Part shown: piece by piece, positions 13,001-25,000 of the stretch
Layout of the letters: each line of letters begins with the position of its first letter
Numbering within the stretch: position 1 is the stretch's first letter
NCBI RefSeq assembly: GCF_029633865.1
Contig: NC_079215.1
Coordinates: forward strand, 56,590,746 to 56,654,745
Source: Lampris incognitus
Lineage: Eukaryota > Chordata > Actinopteri > Lampriformes > Lampridae
Direction: 5' to 3'
DNA: 64,000 nt
Made by a program: the position numbers and the translations under genes
Notes under the pieces: model-generated
Told to the model about the DNA's origin: nothing
Databases searched by the model: none
What the model saw: only the letters and a program-made list of their open reading frames with translations

Positions 13001-15695
13001 ACAAACTAATCTTCAAACAGAAACACCCATTACATGTGTAGAAACACACACCAACCTCCATACACACTCCCTTTGCCAGCTGAGCGTCATGGCCAGACAT
13101 TCCACACTGCTCCATATTATTGACCTCAGCGGTTCTGGAATGACAAGCAAGGGAGGAACATGAGCCCCCTGGCTTGGTTTACCCCACCCTTCGAGAACTG
13201 ACAATAGCTAGTGTCTGTGCACGCATGCACACATACACACATACATCCATGAAATATACGACTCCTCACATCTAATCCAGCCTTCCTACTCACACATTCT
13301 TGCCCATCTCCCATCTTGTTCACCTCTTCCTGCCTCCATGCTGCTTGGCTTTTACCCTCCACAATCTGAAGGTGATTTTGTTCTCATGGTGCTCAGAAAA
13401 TTGAGGCTGCATTGAGCGACGTGTTTGTGTGTATTAACAGTGAATCAGATGACTCCCTGTTATGTGAAAGGATTGCTAGTACTGCTGACCCTACTGAGAA
13501 CCAATACTCCAGTGTACTGCAATTTCCGCTAGGTCAAACTGGTGCCAGCCAATGTGTCCAGGAAGATTCAAGAATCTCAGACAAATGGGAAAGACTCTGG
13601 TCATATTATCTGCACCTTGCATGCACTGTACAAGAAGAACAAAGCATCAATGCCAATATATTTCACACAACATTTATTTAAATGATGTTGTATGCTATTT
13701 AGCGCTGCGATCCCTAAGATTTTGCATTATCCATTTGAAATTCGGTGCCAATGTGTCGATTTTGTAGGACAATCAATCAATATTACAGTTACTAAATCCA
13801 ACAGTTTGATGTAGGCGTCAGAGAGAAATAGACCTGTTGCAAGTGATTTTCTTGGACTACAATCAAGGTATAGCAGCCATTGTGGCTCATGTGCTGTCAA
13901 CCCACCAGTAAATAGTCCGCACCCTTGTTAGAATGTGATCTTTGGACCAGAGCTACCACAGGAAGTCTAAACTTCATCAAACTACATTGCCTCATTGTTC
14001 TACAGTTACATCGATTGTCTGACAGAAGAATCGCCACACTGGCACCACGTTTAAGTATTTTTTTTCCTGCTGGAATTATTTCCAACAAGTATGTGTTTGC
14101 TGCTGCACTAGTGTTCGTCCTACATGACCAAAATATTTCAACTACCATATATACAAAAACTGGAGTGTCTCCAACCATGGTAAAGATGACAGTTAACATT
14201 ATGCAACCTGACTCCATGGTCCAGATTGATAAAATAGCGATTTGTTAATGGAGACATGGGATGGATGCAGCTTTAAACACATTTTCAAATTAAAGACATG
14301 TTGACTCACATATAGCATAGCCTGATTCTAACATAAAGTCAAGTCGATTTTATTTGTATATCCCGTTATCACAAATTACACATTTGTCTCAAGGGGCTTT
14401 ACAACAACACAACGTCCTGTCCTTAGACCCTCACATCGGACAAGGAACAACTGCCTACAAAAAAAAAACATTTAACAGGGAGAAAAAAGAGGAAGAACCC
14501 TCAGGGAGAGCAACAGAGGAGGGATTTCTTACCCAAGACGGACAAAGTGCAATGGATGTTGTGTTTACACAATTTACAGAATACAACGTTGAAAGAGCAT
14601 CAATGGGGTTGCTTAAACCTAGAGCGCTCACATAGAGGAGAGGCAGGACAACACAGAAACATGTATGAAGTTAACAAGTTCTTAGGCTAACATGCTAGCA
14701 AACAAATTGCATACTTACATATGTAACAGAAGAACTAGAGCAACATTGACGGTACTTTTGAGTCCCCATGCGAACAATAATCAGTTGAAAGAATGGATTG
14801 CAAGCACAGTATTTATTACAGTTCAGCCACTGTAGACACATGAAATGAGGGATGAGGAGCAGCTTAGTTGCGAGTGTGTGTTTGGGAATCTATGTAGCAC
14901 TACCAGCTAACATCTAGCAGTCAGAAATCCCTTAATGCAGCTATAACTGTATTTAAAGTATATATCCAGATGCCAAAGATAGATCAGTGGCTTTGTCAGT
15001 TAAGTAGTGAATCATCTGCATACGTGTTTATATCTGCTGCCATCTGATATTTAGCAGCTGGCAACTGAAAAAAAAGAAGAAAAAAAAGAAATTAAATTAA
15101 ACTCTCTCTGCCACTGTCCTCAACCCAGTCTTTTTATTCCAATCCTTTAATCCCTTATACGATCTTTATCAAAATCCACCATCACTCTATCACTACCTAG
15201 TAAACTCTTTGTAGAATTTCCTTTCTCATCAGGGTTTTGGAAGGCCAGCAGAACATGAGACTGAGGCTGAGCACAGCTAGGGATCCGAGAAGAGAGATCT
15301 TGCACTGTGAACCCTCTCTTCTGGCTCTGGGGTGCTCTCCTCCAACCACTAGTTGCCCATCAGGGTCAGTTGGCTCCAGATAGTTTGATTAATCCCGACA
15401 CAGTTATGTTGAAGGACTGAGTGAGGGAGTGAGAGAGAGAATAAGAAATGGCATAGGATGTCAGGGGGAGGAAAGTGGAAACTACCAGTAGAGAAAGCCA
15501 GTTATCACTCTGGGATGAAGATGGTTGTGTAAGAGGCCATGTTTGTATTGGTGTGGAGATGAGAAAATTATTTCAAGTAGGTCACCATTGCTACTTTCTC
15601 TTCCTGACAAAGACCTTCTGGGAAGAATCAGACCATGCAGTGGATTAACTGATGGACCCCTTCAGGTAATAGTATTTGATGATGACTTCTCATTA

Positions 15696-15786
<91 letters not shown>

Positions 15787-16717
15787 CTCCTCTATTTCTC
15801 TCTCTCTATCGCTCTCTCTTATGTCCCTCCTCCCCCTCCAGAGGAGAAATATGTGACAATACAGCCATACAGCAGTCAAGGCAAGGACGAGGTCAGCTTC
15901 GAGAAAGGGGTCACCGTGGAGGTCATCCAAAAGAACCTGGAGGGCTGGTGGTATATTAGGTGAGCAGCGCCATCTCTGATTGGTTCATATGTGTGAGTGT
16001 AAGGGGCATCACAGCATGGGCTGCCTGAATCAGTTTCATTGTGATGCAGATCTGGACTTTGGTGAATGTGAATGGTGAAGGTGAAGGTGAAGGTGAATGA
16101 GGGCAGCGAAAAGTAAATGTTTTTATTTACAGTTTTACAATTTCATTTAGCAGACGCTTTTATCCAAAGCGACATACATCTGAGAGTTAATACAACACAA
16201 GCAAGGATCTAGTCAGGAGACAACAACGCAAGTAAGTATTGAAAAACTAGGTTCAAGTCCAATAGGACACAGGTGTCAAGCGGCGGTGCACAAAGACAAT
16301 GCATAGGGTGCATAGATGCAAACAAGCTTTTGACAACAGATAACACAACCGTTATTGTACACTGCAGGCAGGTGACGCCCCTCTGCACTATGGGCATGTC
16401 AGCTCCTGTCAGGGACTTGGCTGTTTTAGGTTCATCTTTTTGTGACAGCAGAAAGATTTCGTCACATTTAGTGTTGAACCGCAGTCTCATCTTAAAATTT
16501 TGAGTAATGTACAAATTTTATATCTGTGCATTACCATAAAAAAAAAAATCAATAGTTTAGCCACTAGTAACTCCTGCCATATTAAAGGTTTTGGGTGGTT
16601 TTACAATGAATTGGATGTAATTCCTAGAATTCCTGACCTTGGATTCAACTCCGCAGGAGTTGAATTTGAGTTACTGTAATGATGCAGGTCAGGTGAATTG
16701 GCCGTAAAATATTGTCC

Positions 16718-16796
<79 letters not shown>

Positions 16797-17695
16797 GGCC
16801 CTGTGATGGCCTGGCAGCCTGTCCAGGGTGTCTCCCCGCCTGCCGCCCAATGACTGCTGGGATAGGCTCCAGCATCCTGCGACCCCAGTTGGGATAAACC
16901 ACTTGGATAATGGATGGATTTTTATTAATACCATCAGGTGTGGAGGTGTTCGAGAAAGAGCTGGGTTTTTAGCTTCTTCTTAAAGATGGAGAGGGACTCA
17001 GTGGCTCGAATGGAGTTTGAGAACTCGTTCCACCACCGGGGAACTACAGCAGAGATGAATCATGTCCATTCTTTCTGAAGTGAACGAGAGCAGATCGAGT
17101 AGTCCTCATTGCTCAGGGTTATGACTGAGGCAGCAATCTTTAGATGTTATGTAGGAGAAACCATTTGCATGTAATGCTCTCTGCAGTGAGCCATGCTTTC
17201 TGTATGGTACAGCAGATGCATGTGTACATGTATGTGTGTTGGTAAGCAATCCTGGGTGGAAGTTAGCAAGAGCTAGCTGCATTTTGAGGACATAATCCAA
17301 AACCATCCACCCCCTCACTTCTGGCTTAGAGCCTTGTGAACATGCAAAACTGGCAGCCGGCAGGGACCGATGAAGAGGCTGGCTTGCAAATGATTCTGCT
17401 GATTGGCTGATAAGGAGCGGGGATGAATTTTTCTGTCTCAGTTTACAGTGCCTAGGGCAGCCACAGAGAGTTTTTTTTTTTCCCCCTCAGTGCTTCTACT
17501 TACTTGATAGCTGTCGTGATGTGGAAAGAGTTTGACCAAATGTTATAAAAAGCACTTCAAAATGAAAATTGCTGCTTTGAGACACAAATTTCATGTGTGC
17601 AAGCATATGTGCACACATTTTTGGGTCTGTGTGTGTGTTTAGATGCACTCTGGTGTGTATATGCCTTTAGATCTGTGTGTGTGTGTATATGCAGG

Positions 17696-17730
<35 letters not shown>

Positions 17731-17854
17731 ATATGTGTGTTATTTATGCAGCCTGTGTGTATTTCCTGAGAGTTGTTTGTTGCCTCATGGCCTGGAGGGG
17801 CATGTGAGTAGATCTCCACTGTGCTGATGATTATCACATGCTTCTCCACTGCAT

Positions 17855-17943
<89 letters not shown>

Positions 17944-18680
17944 CCCTGGTGCAAGTAATGACTTACCGCTTCATTCAGCGCTGCATATTTGTGGAATGGG
18001 CAGCATACAGACACTGCTTGTTCAAAAAAAGCATGCTTGTTCCTCAGCGCCCCGTGCACCGTGCAGTCATTTTTAGAGCGCATTGTGCAGTAAATCTTTC
18101 TCCAGATGCATCTCTGAGTCATGCAACTCTCACTGGGACACTTTTTGACACACAGTCCAGTCCAGCTACAGCTCGTCTTTTACTGTGGTCGCGGCAGTGT
18201 GGTCGACAGCGAGGCGGGAACGGTCCCATTCTTTCCTATTAGAAATGAGTCCACCTACACACAGATGACTCACACATACGTCTGGAACATTATTCTGCTT
18301 CACAAAGCGCCCAGAAATGGATCGTTTAGTGCAACACTTTACTGAAAGCAAGGAGCCAGTCTGTTTACTCACCTAAGGCTACCCCCCTTCTGTACTACAG
18401 TTCATTTGTGACATATTTTGGTCAGCACACTGTATTTAGTCTAACTCCTGCTTGCATTATTTAGGAAGAGGGATTATTTGGAAAACTACTTTTGAATGGT
18501 CAAACAAATAATCAATCAATCAATCCAACTTATTTATGTTGCACATTTTGTAGAGTGCATTGTAAAGGTGCAATGCAATGCAATCCATCCACCCATTATC
18601 CGAATCGCTTATCCTGCCCTCAGGGTCACGGGGATGCTGGAGCCTATCCCAGCAGTCATTGGGCGGCAGGCCACAGGGCC

Positions 18681-18765
<85 letters not shown>

Positions 18766-18985
18766 GGACAATTCAGTACAGCTGATTCACCTGACCTACA
18801 TGTCTTTGGACTGTGGGAGGAAACCGGAGCGCCGGAGGAAACCCACGTAGACACGGGGAGACCACGCAAACTCCACACAGACGGTGACCTGGGACGAACC
18901 CCGGGGCTGGAACCCAGGGCCTTCTTGCTGTGATGCGACCATGCTAACCACTGCGCCACCGTGCCACATGCAATGCTGATAGAAC

Positions 18986-19016
<31 letters not shown>

Positions 19017-22000
19017 GAAATGTGGAGGGATGTTCAAGGAAAGTGTGTGGTGATGACACACACAAGCAGGCGTTATATTGAAGTTATCAAGTGGCCAAAT
19101 CCCCGCTCTTCCTCCTTTGCTCTCACCACTGACCTGTGTTGATTTACCCTGACATCTACACTCAGGACTCACTTTTAGTCCATAAACCTCTGTCTCCCAA
19201 TGATTGAGCTTGTGAGGCTCATGGGTTATCTGACTTTTTTTTTTAACTTGAAACTGCCCACTCAGCAAGTTAGAAACAGAACAGAACATACCTTCTGCAG
19301 ATAAGGGGATGGTTTACCCTGCAAACTTGATCAATTTCACAGGAGTTTCTTTATGTAGGACATTCTCAGAATTTATTCTGATTACATACATACTTACTTT
19401 GGACCCAGAGCCTATGGTTCACATCATTTGTAAATGCATCTAAGAGCACCATACCATGATACCAACATGCACCCTGGCTCTGCCGAATGACAGAAGCTAA
19501 CCAGGTGTGGGCTCGACTAGTACTTGGATGGGAGACTACTGCTGGAAGTGGTGTTGGTGGGCCAGTAGGAGGCAGTGTTCCCTCTGGTCCTAAAAAAACA
19601 AAAAACAACAACAACAACAACAACAACAAAAATCCCAATGTCCCTGTGCAGTGACGGGGACACTGCTGTAGGAGGTGCCGTCCTTCGGATGAGACGTTAA
19701 ACCGAGGTCCTGACTCACTGTGGTCATTAAAGATCCCATGGTACTTATCACAAAGAGTAGGGGGTCCCGGTGTGCTAGTGAAATTCCCAAACTGGCTCTC
19801 TCCATCTGGCCACCTAATCATCCCCCCATGTAATTGGCTCAATGACTCCTCCCTCTCCACCTCAAGCTGATGTGTGGTGAGTGTTCTGGTGCAAAATGGC
19901 TGCTGTGCATCACCCAGGTGGTGCTACACATTGGTGGTGGCTGAAGTGAGTTACCCCCTTCAATGTGAAGTGCTTTGGGAGTCTAGATAAAGAGCAGTAT
20001 AAATGTCCTGCATTATTATTACAGTGGGCTGTGCAATAGTAAAGGGTAAAATAAAAACAGAAGGGAACAATGATGGTTTATTAGGAAAACTGATGAAGCT
20101 GTTTATGCTGTTCTTATCACATGTTGACCTGCAGGTACTTGGGCCAAGAGGGCTGGGCTCCTGCCTCCTACCTGAAGAAGATGAAAGAGGACTTCTCCCC
20201 CCGCAAGAAGACTGTTACTGGCCCTGTGGAGATCATCGGCAACATCATGGAGATTAGCAACCTGCTGCAGAAGAAGTCAGTCAGCGAGAAGGACATCCAG
20301 ACAGACGGGGAAAGCACCTCCACGCCCGAGCGCCACATCTCCAAGAGTGAGATCAGCCTGCCCATGCCCTACAACACTGAAGTAAATGCTGAAACAGGCA
20401 GGAGACTAAGTTCTGGGTCAGGTCATGGCTCCAATAGCCCATGTCTTGGGTTGGGGGCGAGCGCTGCCCTGAACGACAACAAAGTAAAAGCTGAGCCGGG
20501 GTCACCTGCCGTTGCTCGAGTTGCGCCACATCGAGTTGAAATTGGTAAGGATCTTTTTGCCTCGGCTTTGATGCCATAGCTAAGCTATGAAGGGTGGTGG
20601 TGTATTCTGTGTCTCAGCAAAATGAAAGAACAGTTTTTCCACCGATTTGTCTTGTAATTTAAACGGCTTCTTGGCTTTCTGTAGACTAACAAGGGAAAAG
20701 AGAAATGTTTGATTGTGATGATTTTGGGTTTAACTCGCATCTTGAGACTGGCCTCATAGTTTGTTGTTACTGACTAACACTGGGTTCCCCTTTCAAATGC
20801 TTGCTTGTTGAGTAAATGGGAAATTCATCATGTTAAGAGAGTGTTTGTTTCCTCCTTCAGGGTCTCCAAATCTGAGACAAAAACCTCCTCCGAGAAGAGA
20901 AACTAACTTGGTAAGCTACAAGCCGGTCAGGATCACTTGAAGTATCTTTAGGTAGCTCTATGGTTCTAATATCCATCCATCCATTATCCAAACAGCTTAT
21001 CCTGCTCTCAGGGTCACAGGGATGCTGGAGCCTATCCCAGAAGTCATTGGGCGGTAGGCGGGGAGACACCCTGGACAGGCCACCAGGCCATCTAATATAT
21101 TATCATGAAATCCCTTTTGATCACATAGCGTAATGGCCGTGGGAAAATGAAAAAAAAAATTGTGGTTCTTGTTCTTTCCCTAGAAGCTTTGTGTTGAATA
21201 TGCAGTTTTGTCTGGTGCACGTCTCGATCTCCGGTGAAAATGTGAAGGATTGCTTTACTTTTTTTGTAGAGGTGGATATTAATTCAGCTTAATAAATACT
21301 TCACCTTTAAGTACAAAATGCTTCACAACACCAGTGTTGGGATAACTAAGAGATTCGCTGAAAAAATATTTCTTAAATGCGTCAATGAACAATGGCGATG
21401 CATGTGGTTGTCTTCATGGCCGTCACACAGACACAGAGGTCGTCACACAAGGTGCTGTTGATCCTTTGAAAATAGCCATCTTTACAAATGCTTCACCTAT
21501 AGTTAAAACAGTGCTTCACAACAACATTGATGTTACTAAGATTTGCTGAAAAAGATCCACGTGCATCGATTATCAACTACGATATGAATTTTACCAGTTA
21601 TGAAGGGTATATGAAGCTGTTATGGATGGAGGGCTTACGGCAGGAAGGGAGGGAGGGAGGGAGGGAGGAAGTAGAGTGAAGGGAGACTGGATTTCTTTGG
21701 GTGGTGTTGTGTCAACATTGCTCCCCTCTCCAAAGTTACCTACAGCAACGTTAATATGAGCTGCTGTAGGTAACTTGGCTGTAGGTAATATCCCAGATAG
21801 CAGACACGTTTGGGCCTAATCTGGGGCACTTTTGGAACTTACAGCTCAGTTACGGCACTGGCCACTGTTGTGTGGGCCAGATGTGGCCCAAATGTCATAA
21901 GCCGGGCCTGACTTGAGTTACGGCAAGTGTTGTGTGGGCCAGACATGGCCCAGATGTAATGAACGGGGCCTGACTTGGTTTACAGCACATACTATGTGGG

Positions 22001-25000
22001 CCAGAAGTGGCCCAAATGTGGCCCAAGTGTGGCTGAGTTGAGGCAGCCACACTCACCCTGAGTCAACGCCGTCATTCAAGGCCAAATGTGGGCCGTAAGA
22101 TAACTGCAGATGTGGGCCATATTTGGGCCAAAGATTCTTTGCTATCTGGGATGTAGCTGCTGTTGTAGCTCTCAGACATTATAGAAATAATATCAAAAAA
22201 GGGGGGTTACTGCCCTTTTAAGAAAAAATATAATAACACTAAATAGAAAAGCTTATCGCAACATTTATAGATTGAGGGAATTAGTGCCAGTGGGATCAGG
22301 TGGTATGTCTTTTACCAACCAGACATCCAGCTGAAATTATCTGGAAATGCTGTTACCACGATACCCAGTCACTGTCCCTCGTGTGAGAGGCCTCAAGTCA
22401 AGTCAGTTTTATTTGTATAGCCCAATATCACAAATTTGTCTCAAGGGGCTTTACAGCAACACAACATCCTGTCCTTAGACCCTCACATCGGATAAGGAAC
22501 AACTCCTTAGAAAAAAAACCCAACCTTTTAACAGGGAGAAAAAATAGGAAGAAACCTCAGGGAGAGCAACAGAGGAGGGATCTCTCTCCCAAGACGGACA
22601 ACGTGCAGTGGATGTTGTGTTTACACATGATGTTTAAATATTTTTGAAGGTAAAGTGGTGCCTAAACATGACTGAACTCTCTCTTCTCCTTCGGCTGTGT
22701 GCAGGGATTCCAGTTACCCAAGCCACCAGAGCCCCCTGCTGTGGAAGCAGAGTACTACACAATAGCGGAATTCCAGTCCTCCATCTCTGATGGCATCAGT
22801 TTCCGTGGAGGACAAAAGGCTGATGTAAGAGGCCCGGTATACATTTATTGTCATTGAAATGATAGTCAGGGCTTATTGAATATGCATGGCCAGCAAGTGC
22901 CTCCTAATAGCATCAAGGCTGACGCAATACAGATGTGACCTTGAGATGTGTGTTTGAACATAAGGATGCAGACAGAGTTCTCTGTTGATAGGCAGCAAGA
23001 GATGAAGGTAATGTAAAATATTTTTCATGGTATCATCATTTTTAAGTCAAGCACACAATTTTGACTTTGTATTAATCTGTTTGTGATAACAAGATTGGTA
23101 TGTCAGGAGAAAAAAGTAAATTTATGTTTTCTTAACACATTACATAAGTAATTGCTGTTGATGAACTGTGATTTTTGGTTATTACTATAATTACATAATT
23201 ACATATCTGCATTTAACTACGCCCTGTCACATAATAGAAAAATCACCATTATTTGATCTAAAAACGGACAGTATAATTATGACATGTGAGACAAACTTTC
23301 GGATGAATTCCTTTTATTTTCCCTTTTCCTGTGATGCAGGTAATAGAGAAGAGTTCTGGAGGCTGGTGGTACGTACAAATTGGAGAGATGGAGGGGTGGG
23401 CCCCTTGCTCTTACATTGATAAACGCAAGAAGCCCAACCTCAACCGTCGAACCAGCACACTCACCCGGCCAAAAGTCCCGCCCCCAGCCCCACCTGTCAA
23501 AAAACAAGACTCTGAGGAGGCTCCCCTTTCTGGTAACTCCACTTCCAAAACCTCAGAACTGCCCAGCAGGCGTGTATACGAGGAACCAGAATATGATATT
23601 CCTGCTATTGGCTGCGAAGGTGAGTCAGATACAGATTCCCTAAAAGATGAGCACCCTCTGGATGTGAAGATAAGCGGTGTGATCAGCGATAAGTACCGCA
23701 ATACCCATCCTGCCTGCAAAGTCTCCCCCCCTGTCTGCAAGTCCTCCCCCCCTGTATGTAAGGCCTCCCCTCCTGTCTGCAAGGCCTCCCCTCCTGTGTG
23801 CAAGGCCTCCCCTGTTTTTAGCCATCGAAGAGCATCCTTCAGGTCTGTGGAAGAGATGGCCAAAGAGGAGTGCATCTATGAGAATGATGGCTTCAGGCCC
23901 AGCAGTGGTGATGAAAGCACAGCCAAAGGCTGCAGTCGACCCGACTCTCCAAGGAGCTACCATTCCTCCACAGTCCCACGCAAACCCTCCGGCTCCTCAC
24001 CTTTAGCTGGTAGACCCATGAAGACCATGACTCCAGAATTGAATAAGCGGAGCCAGACCTTGGGCAGACACATGGATTCCAGCCCTAGGTCCTCTTCAGA
24101 TGAGTCAGGGAGAGGCCACAGAAAAGGCCCAGGGTTAAGCCGTGAGGTGGAGCAAAGGATAGGGCAGAGCCCCTCAACTAAACCTAAGCCTTCAGTCAGG
24201 CCCAAACCCCTTCTAACCAAATCAGAGCCCCAAAGTCCTGAAAGGATGGACATCACCTCCCTAAGACGCCAGTTGAGGCCTACCAGTCAGCTTCGACATG
24301 GCATCAAACCTTCGCGAGGGGAAGATTCTGAAACAGCCTCTGTTATTTCATCAGAGGATTCCATCTGTTCTCGCAGCACTTCAGATCTCTCTTCCATCTA
24401 CTCCAAGGGAAGCCGTGGTGAGTCAGACCTGGAGTGTCCCAGTGTTTATCGCACCCTGGACGCCTACGAGAAGGTCCAGGATTCTGAGATCAGCTTTCCA
24501 GCTGGGGTTGAGGTGGAGGCTCTGGAGAAGAAGGAAAGTGGTTGGTGGTACATCCGTTGGGGTGCTGAGGAGGGCTGGGCCCCTTCCTTCTACCTGGAGC
24601 CAGTCCAACAGGTAGGTGATGCAGGTGGCTCGGAATCAGATGGACATGGGAGTAGTGGGAGTAAGTCAAACAGCCTGGAGAAGAATGAGCAGCGTGTTTT
24701 GACCCTCAACAATATTAACCTGCAGGGCCTGAATCCACAGCATCAGGGTTTGCGGAGAAACACGCCACCTATTCCTTCTAAGCCTCCTGGGGGTTTCTCC
24801 AAGCCATCTGGGATGGTCAATGGAGGGGTCCGGATGAGGAATGGTGTGCGCCAAGTAGCGGTGAGGCCTCAGTCTGTCTTTGTGACCACAACGCAGACAG
24901 CTAAGGACACCAACTATATGACGGGGTCTTTGAGGCGAAATGAATCACTGGGCAGTAGTGATCAGTACCGTTCTGGTTCTGCTACTCTTGGCGTTCGCCG

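Noticed and set aside
16712..18765. Poly(Cys-Val) and poly(His-Thr) frames
   Set aside because: Translations of (TG)n/(CA)n microsatellites.
19445..19600. A functional 5S rRNA gene
   Set aside because: Diverged from 5S and fused to a SINE body; no T-run terminator after a 120-bp unit.
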